Source: CBDBUR01 sp965209065
GTDB taxonomy: Bacteria > Pseudomonadota > Alphaproteobacteria > JAPOUT01 > G958296285
Direction of reading: 5' to 3'
Assembly (NCBI GenBank): GCA_965209065.1
Contig: OZ242373.1
Coordinates: 372,001 to 436,000, forward strand
Length of the DNA stretch: 64,000 nucleotides
Below the pieces are notes generated by a model, which had not been told where the DNA came from, searched no databases, and saw nothing but the letters and a program-made list of their open reading frames with translations. The stretch's first letter is position 1; the number at the start of each line of letters is the position of its first letter. The position numbers and the translations under genes are program-made. Below, in pieces: positions 33,055-41,813 of the stretch.

Positions 33055-33715
33055 TTTTGGTTATATCATCGGCGTGCGCAAGCATGGAGAAAGCTCGGTT
33101 ATTGTAGAGGCGCTCACGCAAGCGCACGGGCGTCATGCGGGTTATATCAAGGGTGGCGCGCAAGCGAAGCGGTTGCGGGGTGTTTTGATGTTAGGCAATT
33201 TGGTGCATGCGCGTTGGCACGCGCGCCTTGAGTCTCATTTGGGCGGCTACCAGCTGGAGCTGGAGCAGGCGAACGCGATTGATTTGATGGACGATGCTTT
33301 AGCTCTTGATGGCTTGAATGCTTTGTGCGCGTTGGCGCATGCTCTGCCAGACAGGCAGGAGGTATTGAGTGTTTATAGGCACTTTGCGCTTGTTTTAGAA
33401 AAGCTGCGCGCGCCACAAGGAGCGCTTGCGTGGCAAGGAGCACTTGCGTGGCAGGCAGAGCTCTCGCGTTTTGAGCTTTTATTACTCACCGAGTTAGGCT
33501 ATGGGCTGAATGAGGAAGAAAAAGAATCTCTCCCGCTTTTTCTTTGTGGGCGCGAAGAGCTTCCTGATTGCGCGCAGATATTAGAGGGGTTTCGGCGAAC
33601 GGGGGATTTTCTTTTTCGTAGGTTTTACCAGCCGCACCACGCCACCTTACCTGCGGCTAGACAAAAGCTGATAAAAAAACTAGAGCAGCAGGCGGCACTC
33701 AAGGCAGAGGCGTGA
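33041..33715 (+). CDS. recO: DNA repair protein RecO
   Basis: A 224-residue protein that helps load RecA at gaps. The start chosen is the GTG at 33041, giving MEWRDFGYIIGVRKHGESSVIVEALTQAHGRHAGYIKGGAQ, the RecO OB-fold pattern; GAGG lies six bases upstream. LMLGNLVHARWHARLESHLGGYQLE and LYRFEL-like helical parts follow. The usual zinc-finger cysteines are reduced to one visible in LFLCGREELPDCAQI (two Cys). A duplicated 18 bp unit (33416-33451) gives GALAWQ twice. It overlaps era at the front and an opposing gene at the end. Confidence 0.88.
   Translation: MEWRDFGYIIGVRKHGESSVIVEALTQAHGRHAGYIKGGAQAKRLRGVLMLGNLVHARWHARLESHLGGYQLELEQANAIDLMDDALALDGLNALCALAHALPDRQEVLSVYRHFALVLEKLRAPQGALAWQGALAWQAELSRFELLLLTELGYGLNEEEKESLPLFLCGREELPDCAQILEGFRRTGDFLFRRFYQPHHATLPAARQKLIKKLEQQAALKAEA
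33416..33451 (+). repeat. Two 18 bp in-frame tandem repeats in recO
   Basis: CAAGGAGCGCTTGCGTGG is followed directly by a copy with one change. It adds six residues to a helical linker of RecO. Confidence 0.9.
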
Positions 33716-34157
33716 AAGAGGTTTCTATTTGCTTGCCCCAAAATTTTAGAATTAAAAAATAGGGTTTGCCTTGCTTATATCGTTTGCGGTCTAGCTCAAG
33801 GATAAAATCTTCTTCCGCCTCCTCCCATGCTTTTAGCCCGCGGTTGATAGAGCCCTCGATACAATTTTTATTAGGCGGCGCGGATTGAACAAAGCCTGCG
33901 CGTTCATCAAGCACGAACCAGCGGAATGTGCGACACACACTTTGCGGTTCAAGGTATTGAACGCGTCCCGATGGATTTTTCAATGTCAAGCGCACGGGAA
34001 GTTTTATTTTTGTTTGACTTGTTTGAGGGGCATCGAGTTTTATTTCTACATAGATGTCAGCCCCTGCCACCCAGCCAAACTGAACGGCAAGCACCACACC
34101 GGTAACCAGCGCGAGTATGACTAAAGACGAACCAAAAATGGGAGGCAGTTTCATCAT
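33699..34157 (-). CDS. Membrane-anchored protein of unknown function, downstream of the TRAP genes
   Basis: A 152-residue protein with one N-terminal membrane segment (IFGSSLVILALVTGVVLAVQFGW) and an exported part of beta character (IYVEIKLDAPQTSQTKIKLPVRLTLKN, FILELDRKRYKQGKPYFLILKFWG). No family is recognised with confidence. The start ATG at 34157 overlaps the TGA stop of the TRAP large permease, so it is the last gene of that operon and could support transport or envelope insertion. Its end overlaps recO by 17 bases on the other strand. Confidence 0.6.
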   Translation of the reverse strand: MMKLPPIFGSSLVILALVTGVVLAVQFGWVAGADIYVEIKLDAPQTSQTKIKLPVRLTLKNPSGRVQYLEPQSVCRTFRWFVLDERAGFVQSAPPNKNCIEGSINRGLKAWEEAEEDFILELDRKRYKQGKPYFLILKFWGKQIETSFTPLP

Positions 34158-35698
34158 CGTGCAAACAACCAATTAGGTAAGCCGGTGGCGAGCACGGGAA
34201 AGAGGGCTAAAAAAAACAGAGCCAACAACTGCAAGCCGATGAAAGGAATAACCCCTTTATAGATGGCTTGCGTTGTAACGGAATCGGGTGCGACTCCGCG
34301 TAAATAAAACAGGGCGAAGCCGAAGGGTGGTGTTAAAAAAGAAGTTTGTAAATTGATGGCTATCATAATGCCGAGCCAAATAGGGTCAAAGCCTAATAAA
34401 ATCAAAATAGGCGCGACGATTGGCACGATGATGAAAGTAATTTCGATAAAATCTAAAATAAAACCGAGCAAAAAAATAGCGCCCATCACGATGAGAAAGA
34501 CAAGCCATTTATCTCCCGATAGGTTTTGTAAGCCACCGCGAATGAGTTCATCGCCACCGAGTCCGCGAAAGACTAAACTAAACAAGCTCGCGCAAATTAA
34601 AATAGCGAAAATCATTGCGGTGAGTTTGGCGGTGTTTTCTACCGCCGAAGTCATAATTTTTTCTTTCCACAAGAGGTAGAAAATCCAAACGAGCAAACCG
34701 GCGAGTGCTACACCGCTCGGCGCGAGCAAGCCTATCGCGACAAGGCTATCGGTGCCAAGTGCAAAACGAATAAGCAACATCGCTAAAAAAAGCCCAAGCG
34801 CGATAAAGACGGATTGCTTCGCGAGCGCCAAGCGCTCGGCGGCGATGAGGCACGCACCCATCGTGCCGATGGCGGCAGCTTCGGTTGGCGTGGCGGCTCC
34901 CACCAAAATGGAGCCGAGCACCGCGACCATCAAAGCGAGAGGCGCGACAAGCATTCTAAAAAAGTGCTGCCAGTTTTCATTGACTCCCTCCGCTTCCTCC
35001 TCCCCCTCATTTGGCGGCGGCGCGAGATGAGGCTGCGCGTGCGCGCGCAGAAACTGATACCCGATATAAAACGAAGCAATCATAAGTCCTGGCACGAGCG
35101 CGCCGGCGAACAAATCCCCAACCGACACGGTATCGGGGGCGAAGTTGCCGCTTTGGCGTTGCGCTTCGGCGTAAGCGCTCGACAGGACATCGCCCAGCAG
35201 CACGAGCATAATGGAAGGCGGAATGATAATGCCTAAGGTGCCAGCCGATGCGATGCTTGCGGCGGAAAAGCCGGGGTCGTAGCGGCGTTGTAGCATCAGG
35301 GGCAGGGCGAGGAGTCCCATTGTGGCGACCGTAGCGCCGACAACGCCGGTGCTTGCGGCGAGCAGGGTGCTCACCAAACTCACCGCGATGGCGATAGCGC
35401 CGGGTCGCTTTCCAAAAAGCGCGCTGAGCGAGGTAAGCAAATCGCGTGCGACATTAGAGCGTTCTAAAATGATACCCATCAAAATAAACAGGGGGATTGC
35501 GAACAGGGTTGCGTTTGTCATGGTGCCAAAGATGCGCGAGGGCCAGGCGAACAAAATGGCGGGCGTAAAAACGCCGAGTGCCGTTCCTATCCCCGCGAAG
35601 ATGAGAGCGACGCCGGCTAAAGTCCATGCCACAGGAAAGCCGAGCAGCAGTCCGCCGCACAGGGATAGAAACAAAAGAATAGCGAGCAAGCTTTCCAT
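34154..35698 (-). CDS. dctM: TRAP transporter large permease (DctM type)
   Basis: A 514-residue protein with about 12 to 14 membrane helices, the sodium-coupled transport subunit. GFPVAWTLAGVALIFAGIG and GILILGFILDFIEITFIIVPI-type segments, NLQTSFLTPPFGFALFYLRGVAP near the C-terminus are typical of the family. A polar loop (PHLAPPPNEGEEEAEGVNENW) near residue 230 and extra helices make it longer than the usual 430 residues, as in the 2-oxoacid/chloroaromatic-type large subunits. One-base overlap with dctQ. Confidence 0.93.
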   Translation of the reverse strand: MESLLAILLFLSLCGGLLLGFPVAWTLAGVALIFAGIGTALGVFTPAILFAWPSRIFGTMTNATLFAIPLFILMGIILERSNVARDLLTSLSALFGKRPGAIAIAVSLVSTLLAASTGVVGATVATMGLLALPLMLQRRYDPGFSAASIASAGTLGIIIPPSIMLVLLGDVLSSAYAEAQRQSGNFAPDTVSVGDLFAGALVPGLMIASFYIGYQFLRAHAQPHLAPPPNEGEEEAEGVNENWQHFFRMLVAPLALMVAVLGSILVGAATPTEAAAIGTMGACLIAAERLALAKQSVFIALGLFLAMLLIRFALGTDSLVAIGLLAPSGVALAGLLVWIFYLLWKEKIMTSAVENTAKLTAMIFAILICASLFSLVFRGLGGDELIRGGLQNLSGDKWLVFLIVMGAIFLLGFILDFIEITFIIVPIVAPILILLGFDPIWLGIMIAINLQTSFLTPPFGFALFYLRGVAPDSVTTQAIYKGVIPFIGLQLLALFFLALFPVLATGLPNWLFAR

Positions 35699-36204
35699 TA
35701 TTTTTTCTCTTGCTTTATGGTTTTATAAGCGCGCGCGGCTTCGCTGAGGGCTTGGCACGCGAGCAGCAGGGCGGACAGGGGAATAATTGTTTTGAGTAAA
35801 AAAAGCGCGGGGATGCCGCCGGTTTCGCGCGAGCCTTCTAAAATAATCCATGCTTTCAGGGCATAGGGTGCGCTTGTCCATAACATCACAAGGCTCAAGG
35901 GGAGGAGAAAAAGCAGAATGCCGATAAAATTAACTTTCGCCTTTCGCTCTTTTGACATTTGGCGATAGAACAAATCGACCCGCACGTGGTCGTCGTGTTT
36001 GTAGGTCCAGCCGAGCGCGAGCATAAACAAAGTTCCGTTCATATAAAGAATTGATTCTTGTAATTGCAAAGAGCCGACAGAGAAAAAGAATAGCAGCCCG
36101 ATGATAGAAGCTTGCGTCCAGCCCATCAGCAAGGCAAGCCACGCGATTGTTTTGCCTAACCTTTCATTGAGTGCGTCAATGAAGTGAAAGAGGTTTGTTA
36201 TCAT
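35698..36204 (-). CDS. dctQ: TRAP transporter small permease (DctQ type)
   Basis: A 168-residue four-helix membrane protein. IAWLALLMGWTQASIIGLLFFFSVGS, LYMNGTLFMLALGWTYKHDDHVRVDLFYRQMS and a late IPLSALLLACQALSEAARAYK match the small subunit; HVRVDLFY is the most conserved stretch of the family. It scaffolds the large permease. Overlaps the binding-protein gene by four bases and dctM by one. Confidence 0.92.
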   Translation of the reverse strand: MITNLFHFIDALNERLGKTIAWLALLMGWTQASIIGLLFFFSVGSLQLQESILYMNGTLFMLALGWTYKHDDHVRVDLFYRQMSKERKAKVNFIGILLFLLPLSLVMLWTSAPYALKAWIILEGSRETGGIPALFLLKTIIPLSALLLACQALSEAARAYKTIKQEKK

Positions 36205-37310
36205 TCGTTATTATTACGCAAATCAAAGATAGCTTGCTCTGCCACTCTCGTCCAAGGGAGCAGATTTTGTTGCGCTTTTTGATAGGCGGCGTAAATCGTA
36301 GCGGTTTCAGCGTCTTTCGCAGAAATGTTTTTAAGCACTTTTTGTGAAGCGCGATAGAAGCCGTCCATAATTCTTTTGGGGAAGGCTCTAAAATTGACAT
36401 TATATTTTTCCTTCAAAGTTTGTAGGGCTTGCGCGTTTTGCCACATATATTCGGCGTAGGAGTAGGCGTTTTCGCCGCGCGCGACATTTTCTATTAGGGC
36501 TTGGTGGCTAGGGGAAAGTTTGTTCCACGTGTTGAGATTGACGCCCACCGCAATCGCCGCGCTCGGTTCGTGGAAGCCAGGCCAGTAGCAGTAGCTCGCG
36601 AGCTGCTGGAAGCCGAAAGTTAAATCGTTCCAAGGACCGACCCATTCGGCGGCATCAATTTTGCCACTTTGCATAGCGGTGAAAATTTCGCTGCCGGGCA
36701 AAGTCACGGGGGTAGCGCCAAGCTGGCGATAAATTTCGCCACCTAGACCCGGTGCTCTAATTTTAAGCCCGCGCAAGTCGTTGGTAGAAGTTATCGGTCG
36801 GTTGAACCATCCGCCCATCTGCGTTCCGGTGTTAGCAACAACAAAGGGCTTAATGTTAAAACGCGCGGAGAGTTTATCCCACAGGGCTTGCCCGCCGCCG
36901 GAATAGATCCAGCCGTTGAACTCGATGGCGGTCATACCGAAGGGGATAGCGGTAAAGAAATTGAAGGCGGGGGTTTTGCCTTGCCAGTAGTATTCGGAGC
37001 CGTGGTAGAGGTCGGCGGCGCCTTGCGAGACAGCGTCGAAACTTTCCAAAGCCGGCACGAGCTCACCGGCGGCGAAGACTTGAATTTTGAGTGTGCCATC
37101 GCTTGCTTGCGCGACGGCTTTAGCGAAGCGTTCGGCAGACGCGCCTAATCCGGGGAAGTTTTTAGGCCAGGTGGTTACCATTCTGAGTGTTTGTTTTTGT
37201 TGTCGGCGACTTGTGTTGAAGGTGGGTGCTTGCTCGCACGCGGCGAGGGCTCCCATACCGAGTCCGACCAAGCTACCGGCGATAAAGTCTCTCCGTTTGA
37301 ATAATTTCAT
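36201..37310 (-). CDS. TRAP transporter solute-binding protein, TakP/2-oxoacid-like
   Basis: A 369-residue exported binding protein. The N-terminus KLFKRRDFIAGSLVGLGMGALAACEQAP has a twin-arginine motif and a possible lipobox (LAAC), so it is likely a Tat-exported lipoprotein. TWPKNFPGLGASAERFAKAV, LYHGSEYYWQGKTPAFNFFTAIPFG, GTQMGGWFNRPI, LKIRAPGLGGEIYRQLG and IDAAEWVGPWNDL match the 2-oxoacid-binding TakP type. GGAG lies seven bases before the start at 37310, and TGC-TATAAT further upstream. First gene of the dctPQM operon. Confidence 0.9.
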   Translation of the reverse strand: MKLFKRRDFIAGSLVGLGMGALAACEQAPTFNTSRRQQKQTLRMVTTWPKNFPGLGASAERFAKAVAQASDGTLKIQVFAAGELVPALESFDAVSQGAADLYHGSEYYWQGKTPAFNFFTAIPFGMTAIEFNGWIYSGGGQALWDKLSARFNIKPFVVANTGTQMGGWFNRPITSTNDLRGLKIRAPGLGGEIYRQLGATPVTLPGSEIFTAMQSGKIDAAEWVGPWNDLTFGFQQLASYCYWPGFHEPSAAIAVGVNLNTWNKLSPSHQALIENVARGENAYSYAEYMWQNAQALQTLKEKYNVNFRAFPKRIMDGFYRASQKVLKNISAKDAETATIYAAYQKAQQNLLPWTRVAEQAIFDLRNNNE

Positions 37311-37329
37311 TTGTTTCTCCTTTTGGGCG

Positions 37330-37338
37330 ATTATAGCA
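37330..37338 (-). promoter_or_regulatory. TRAP operon promoter -10 (TGC-TATAAT)
   Basis: On the minus strand TGC-TATAAT (37338 to 37330) lies about 20 bases before the start of the binding-protein gene, giving a short leader that contains its GGAG site. No clear -35. Confidence 0.5.
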
Positions 37339-37353
37339 GGGTTCGGGTAAAAA

Positions 37354-39171
37354 TCAAAGCCCATAGAGTGTTTTTGCCATAACAATATAACACAGGGTCA
37401 TCAGGACAATGAGCGGTGTGCCGGCGACGATAAAATCTTTGAATTGGTAGCGTCCGGGACCCATCACGAGGAGGTTGGTTTGGTATGCCATAGGGGTGGC
37501 GAAAGAGCAGTTGGCAGCCAAGATAACGGTGATAATGGCGAGTTCGGTTGAAAGCTCTAGCAGGGCGGAGAGTTTTAGCATAATGGGTATAAACAAAATA
37601 GCGGCGGCGTTATTGCTGATGATATTGGTTATGAACACGATGAGTAAAAATAAAGCGGTGAAGAGCACGATGGGTTCTGATGTTTGTAGCATAGAGATGG
37701 TATGCTCGGCGAGGAAGCTGGGCGCTTGCGTTGCTTCGAGCGCGCTGGCGAAACCAATGAAGGTTGCGACTAAAAAGAATATGCGCTGGTCTAGTGAGCG
37801 GATAGCTTGTCGTAGATTGATAACGCCGCTTAAAATCATCGCCATGGCAGCCATCAAGGAGGCGATAGTCAAAGGCACAACTTCAAACGCAGCGAGCAGA
37901 ACCATAGAAAGAAAAATCGCCAGTGCCTTAATGGGTTGGGTGTAATGGGGAATATCGGTTGAGAGCCATTCTAGCAGAAAGACATCGTGGGTATGGCTAA
38001 GCGCGCGCACGTCTTTTTTTGAGCCGAGGACTAAAAAAACATCGCCCGCTTCAAAGCGGATATCTTGAATAAGCGAGCGCAACATTCTTTTGCGTCTTAG
38101 AATGCCAATAATATGGCAGCCGGTTTCATATTGCATTGTGAGTTGAGAAAGGGAGCGTCCAATAATTCTTGAAGCGGGAGCTATCACCACATCGGCGAGC
38201 GTAATTTCTGTGCCTTTAACATTTTTTAGCCCAAAAACATCATGGCGCGACTTTATCGTATTGGTGAGAATTTCTCGATTAGCGGAAAGAATAACTTGGT
38301 CGCCGGCTTGCAAAACAACTTCTTCGCGCATTGGGTAAAAACTTTTTTCGCCGCGTTGGGTTCGTAGAATGCGCATATTGTTTAACAGGTGCTTCGTGTC
38401 GTCAATCACCGCGGTCGTTCTATTGACGACCATACCAATAAGCGGGTTACCTTCGTTAATATCAATTTTAACGATATAATGTCGTCCATCAGCCTCAATG
38501 GTATCGACAAGAGGTTCGCTGCGGTTGGGTAAGAACTTTGGCAAAATAAATAAAACATATAACAAACCGGGGATAGCTAACATCAGCCCGGCTTTGGTAA
38601 TATCAAAGAAGCCGAAATGGGGTGCGCCTAAACGCTCGGCAACGCCCACCGCCAAGATATTGGTGGAAGAGCCAATGAGGGTTGTCATTCCGCCGAGGAT
38701 ACAAACAAAACTCAAGGGCATCATAATTTTATCGGGCGTAGCTTTGGTGCGCGCGGCAAGTCCCACAAGCACAGGAATAAACATCACGGCGACCGGCGTG
38801 TTGTTTAGCCACGCGGTTATCGCAAACACGAGAATTAAAATAAAAGCAATAACGCTTTTCGTGTGGCTTTGCCCTATGGTGGCGATTAGCCGCGTGAAGC
38901 CCTCAAGTGCATCGGAGCGCAGCACGCCTTGCCCTACCACGAGCAGCGCCATCACGGTAATCAGCGCAGGGTTGGCGAAGCCCCCCAGCAACTGCGACAA
39001 ACTCGGCGTGCCTTCCTCTAGCGGAAAGACATGAAACAAAAGCAGAAGCATAATGATAACAAGAAAAGAGATAAGCTCGATAGAGGTTCTCACCCTCGTA
39101 TAGAGGAGCACAGCAAGCGCAAGGAGGGCAAAAACGCCCCACATCTGCCAAGGATAGGTGGTAATTTCCAT
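37354..39171 (-). CDS. SLC13/DASS-type permease with two RCK-C domains
   Basis: A 605-residue inner-membrane transporter. N- and C-terminal halves each have about five or six helices with the repeated family motif: AITAWLNNTPVAVMFIPVL, LIGSSTNILAVGVAERLG and ITNIISNNAAAILFIPIML, ATPMAYQTNLLVMGPG. Between them (residues about 210-390) are two TrkA-C/RCK-C domains (EADGRHYIVKIDINEGNPLIGM and TEITLADVVIAPASRIIGRSLSQL). Such carriers move sulfate, di-/tricarboxylates or other anions with sodium; the substrate cannot be given. TATAAT ends eight bases before the ATG, a leaderless-type promoter. Confidence 0.88.
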   Translation of the reverse strand: MEITTYPWQMWGVFALLALAVLLYTRVRTSIELISFLVIIMLLLLFHVFPLEEGTPSLSQLLGGFANPALITVMALLVVGQGVLRSDALEGFTRLIATIGQSHTKSVIAFILILVFAITAWLNNTPVAVMFIPVLVGLAARTKATPDKIMMPLSFVCILGGMTTLIGSSTNILAVGVAERLGAPHFGFFDITKAGLMLAIPGLLYVLFILPKFLPNRSEPLVDTIEADGRHYIVKIDINEGNPLIGMVVNRTTAVIDDTKHLLNNMRILRTQRGEKSFYPMREEVVLQAGDQVILSANREILTNTIKSRHDVFGLKNVKGTEITLADVVIAPASRIIGRSLSQLTMQYETGCHIIGILRRKRMLRSLIQDIRFEAGDVFLVLGSKKDVRALSHTHDVFLLEWLSTDIPHYTQPIKALAIFLSMVLLAAFEVVPLTIASLMAAMAMILSGVINLRQAIRSLDQRIFFLVATFIGFASALEATQAPSFLAEHTISMLQTSEPIVLFTALFLLIVFITNIISNNAAAILFIPIMLKLSALLELSTELAIITVILAANCSFATPMAYQTNLLVMGPGRYQFKDFIVAGTPLIVLMTLCYIVMAKTLYGL

Positions 39172-39179
39172 GAAAACAG

Positions 39180-39185
39180 ATTATA
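39180..39185 (-). promoter_or_regulatory. SLC13-type permease -10 box (TATAAT), eight bases before ATG
   Basis: Minus-strand TATAAT at 39185-39180 with the ATG at 39171. It faces the promoter (TGC-TAGACT, 39196-39204) of the divergent barrel gene in a 55-base spacer. Confidence 0.45.
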
Positions 39186-39226
39186 GCCTAGTTTCTGCTA
39201 GACTTAAAGTGCGGGGTGATTCGCTT

Positions 39227-39859
39227 ATGAGAAAATCGATTTTATTCATTTTGTTTGGTTTTATATTGCTGGTTGCTCCTGAGGGTCGTGCGGGAAGCGG
39301 TCAAGCTGGGGGTGTTCCGTCTGCGGTTTTGCTGTCGGTGGGTTTCGGCGAGCGTTTCAATGACGAGCGATTTATCAACTTCAACGGCTTGGGCGTGATT
39401 GGTTTCGTTGATATTTTTAGTAATGATATTTGGTTATCGGGGGGTCTTTATACGAACCTGACTTTTATCGGCGACTTGATAGACAAAGATGAGGAGCGTC
39501 CTAAAGTTGATGGCGCGCGCGATGTATCTCCTGAAGGTTGGGGAGTTGGACCCGGTCTTGCTTTAGGTTTTACGATTGGCACTATTCCTTATGTTGATGT
39601 TTATTTATTGGGAACGATTGGACCTAGCTTCGCGGTTCTCACGCGCTACCAGATTCAAGATATAAATGGTGAGAGCAGGCGCGTCAAAGTCGATGAGTTG
39701 GATGTGCAGATAGGGTATGACTACGGCGGGCTGTTTGCTTTAGCTTACACTGGCAGCGACCCTTGGTTGAGAGGCTTAACCTTAGGCATTGAGGGCGCGT
39801 TCCACGAGAATACGTTTAACCGCTGGCATTTAGGCTTTGTGGTCGGCTTTTCGTTTTAG
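39227..39859 (+). CDS. Outer-membrane beta-barrel protein of unknown function
   Basis: A 210-residue protein with a signal peptide (KSILFILFGFILLVAPEGRA, then GSGQAGG). The mature part has glycine- and aromatic-rich strands (AVLLSVGFGERF, VDIFSNDIWLSGGLYTNLTFIG, GWGVGPGLALGFTIGTIPYVDVYLLGTIG, WHLGFVVGFSF) and ends in Phe, as barrels do. The start at 39227 is used because it begins the signal peptide; a longer frame from 39158 crosses the promoter region. Similar in size and style to the protein at 10512, but no alignment was evident. Confidence 0.65.
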   Translation: MRKSILFILFGFILLVAPEGRAGSGQAGGVPSAVLLSVGFGERFNDERFINFNGLGVIGFVDIFSNDIWLSGGLYTNLTFIGDLIDKDEERPKVDGARDVSPEGWGVGPGLALGFTIGTIPYVDVYLLGTIGPSFAVLTRYQIQDINGESRRVKVDELDVQIGYDYGGLFALAYTGSDPWLRGLTLGIEGAFHENTFNRWHLGFVVGFSF

Positions 39860-41361
39860 AGGCTATAGTATAAATCGAATTCAACCGGGTGCGGCGTTTG
39901 CTCGACAAGCTCAACTTCTTCCATTTTCAATTCAATGTAAGCGTTAATTTGGTCGTCGGTAAAGACGCCGCCTTTTTTAAGGAAGTCGTTATCGGCGGAG
40001 AGAGCCTCGCAAGCTTCACGCAAAGAGCCACAAACGGTTGGCACATTTTTCAGCTCAGCTGGGGGCAAGTCGTATAGGTCCTTATCCATCGGGTCGCCGG
40101 GGTGAATGCGATTTTCTATGCCATCGATGCCCGCCATAAGCATTGCGCTAAAAGCCAAATAGGGATTAGCCATTGGGTCGGGGAAGCGCACTTCAACGCG
40201 CTTGCCTTTGGGCGAAGCCACAAAAGGAATGCGACACGAAGCCGAGCGGTTGCGCGCGGAATAAGCAAGCAGCACCGGCGCTTCATATCCGGGGACGAGT
40301 CGCTTGTAGCTGTTGGTGGCGGGATTGGTGAAAGCGTTAATCGCTTTCGCGTGTTTGATAATGCCGCCAATATAATAGAGGCATGTTTCGGACAAGTCAG
40401 CATATTGATTGCCGGCGAAAAGTGGCTCGCCATTTTTCCAAATAGATTGGTGCGTATGCATACCTGTGCCGTTATCGCCATAGACGGGTTTCGGCAAGAA
40501 GGTTGCGGTCTTGCCAAAGCTATGCGCGGTTTGATGAACGACATATTTATATATCTGCATCAGGTCGGCTTGTCGGGTGAGGGTGGTGAAGCGCATGCCA
40601 AGCTCGTGTTGCGCCGAGCCGACTTCGTGGTGGTGTTTTTCCACCTCAATGCCCATGGCTTTCATTTGCGTGAGCATTTCGCCGCGTAAATCTTGCGCGC
40701 TATCCATAGGAGGCACGGGAAAATATCCGCTTTTGGTTTTGATGCGATGACCCATATTGCCACCGAGTCCTAGCTGGTCGTATTCGGTATCGGAATTGAT
40801 TGGCAGCTCGGTATGGTCTAGGACAAAGCCTGTGGCGTAAGGGTCGGTGTTATAGCGGACATCGTCAAAAATGAAGAATTCGGCTTCGGGTCCAAAGAAG
40901 GCGGTATCGCCGATGCCGCTTTGCTTGAGGTAAGCCTCTGCCATTTTAGCGGTGCGGCGGGGGTCGCGTCCGTAGGGTGTTCCGGTGTCGGGTTCAAGAA
41001 TATCGCAGACAATTACCAAAGTAGATTGCGCGAAAAAGGGGTCGAGGGTTGTTAGGGCGGGGTCAGGTTTTAGCACCATATCGGATTCGTTAATCGCTTT
41101 CCAGCCGGCGATAGAAGAGCCATCAAACATTTGCCCAAGTTCAAAGAAGTCGTCATCGACTAGAGATTTATCAAAAGTGACGTGTTGCCATTTACCGCGC
41201 GGGTCGGTGAAGCGCAAATCGACAAATTCGATATCCTCATCTTTAATTTTTTTTAAGATAGCGTCAGGTGTATTTTCAGGCGGGGGGGAATGAATATCTT
41301 CGATATTCTCGTCAAAATTCTCGTCAAAGAAATCGTCAGGGGGGGTATTTTCGGTGGGCAT
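39856..41361 (-). CDS. glnA: Glutamine synthetase type I
   Basis: A 501-residue enzyme condensing ammonia with glutamate. FVDLRFTDPRGKWQHV, MFDGSSIAGWK, FFGPEAEFFIFDD, EVGSAQHELGMRF and GDNGTGMHTHQSIW carry the metal and substrate sites. The adenylylation site KDLYDLPPAE is intact, so activity is likely controlled by GlnE. The N-terminus has an extra 30 residues rich in Asp, Glu, Pro (DDFFDENFDENIEDI) with a degenerate 12 bp tandem repeat (41302-41337). It lies 21 bases after glnB on the same strand, the classic glnBA operon. Confidence 0.97.
   Translation of the reverse strand: MPTENTPPDDFFDENFDENIEDIHSPPPENTPDAILKKIKDEDIEFVDLRFTDPRGKWQHVTFDKSLVDDDFFELGQMFDGSSIAGWKAINESDMVLKPDPALTTLDPFFAQSTLVIVCDILEPDTGTPYGRDPRRTAKMAEAYLKQSGIGDTAFFGPEAEFFIFDDVRYNTDPYATGFVLDHTELPINSDTEYDQLGLGGNMGHRIKTKSGYFPVPPMDSAQDLRGEMLTQMKAMGIEVEKHHHEVGSAQHELGMRFTTLTRQADLMQIYKYVVHQTAHSFGKTATFLPKPVYGDNGTGMHTHQSIWKNGEPLFAGNQYADLSETCLYYIGGIIKHAKAINAFTNPATNSYKRLVPGYEAPVLLAYSARNRSASCRIPFVASPKGKRVEVRFPDPMANPYLAFSAMLMAGIDGIENRIHPGDPMDKDLYDLPPAELKNVPTVCGSLREACEALSADNDFLKKGGVFTDDQINAYIELKMEEVELVEQTPHPVEFDLYYSL
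41302..41337 (-). repeat. Degenerate 12 bp in-frame tandem repeats in the glnA start
   Basis: Three 12-base units (GATATTCTCGTC, AAAATTCTCGTC, AAAGAAATCGTC on the plus strand) encode the acidic D-E-N-F/I repeats of the N-terminal extension. Confidence 0.6.
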
Positions 41362-41382
41362 TTTTATTCCTTTAGGTTATTT

Positions 41383-41721
41383 TTATAGAGCTTGGTCGCC
41401 GGTTTCTCCGGTGCGGACGCGCATAGCGTCTTCCACATCAAGGATAAAAATTTTACCATCGCCGATACGTCCGGTATGAGCGGCGTTGCGCGTTGCTTCC
41501 ATTGCTTGTTGAATTTTATCATCGCTCACGAAGAGCTCAATTTTAACTTTGGGGAGAAAATCGATAACATATTCTGCTCCGCGATAGAGTTCGGTGTGTC
41601 CTTTTTGCCGTCCGTAGCCCTTGACTTCACTCACGGTGAGTCCTTCAATGCCAATTTCCTCTAACGCCTCTTTAACAGCATCGAGTTTGAACGGCTTAAT
41701 AATCATTTCAAGTTTTTTCAT
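41383..41721 (-). CDS. glnB: Nitrogen regulatory protein P-II
   Basis: A 112-residue trimeric signal protein. MKKLEMIIKPFKLDAVKEAL is the usual start, the T-loop GHTELYRGAEYVIDFLPK contains the uridylylated Tyr51, and the C-terminal TGRIGDGKIFILDVEDAMRVRTGE forms the nucleotide site. It reports glutamine/2-oxoglutarate status to GlnE and NtrB. A TGC-TACAAT promoter element is about 40 bases upstream. First gene of glnB-glnA. Confidence 0.97.
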   Translation of the reverse strand: MKKLEMIIKPFKLDAVKEALEEIGIEGLTVSEVKGYGRQKGHTELYRGAEYVIDFLPKVKIELFVSDDKIQQAMEATRNAAHTGRIGDGKIFILDVEDAMRVRTGETGDQAL

Positions 41722-41759
41722 AAGATACTCTTATACTTTAATGGCATACTTAATGGGGG

Positions 41760-41768
41760 ATTGTAGCA
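41760..41768 (-). promoter_or_regulatory. glnBA promoter -10 (TGC-TACAAT)
   Basis: Minus-strand TGC-TACAAT at 41768-41760, 39 bases before the glnB ATG. No sigma-54 GG-N10-GC pattern was recognised in the spacer. Confidence 0.4.
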
Positions 41769-41813
41769 TTTTTTCTATTTATAGGAAATTTATTTTGGCG
41801 TAAATTTATTTTG

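Noticed and set aside
33416..33451. The recO 18 bp duplication as an assembly artefact
   Set aside because: The copies differ by one base and similar duplications occur in several other genes, so a real event is more likely.
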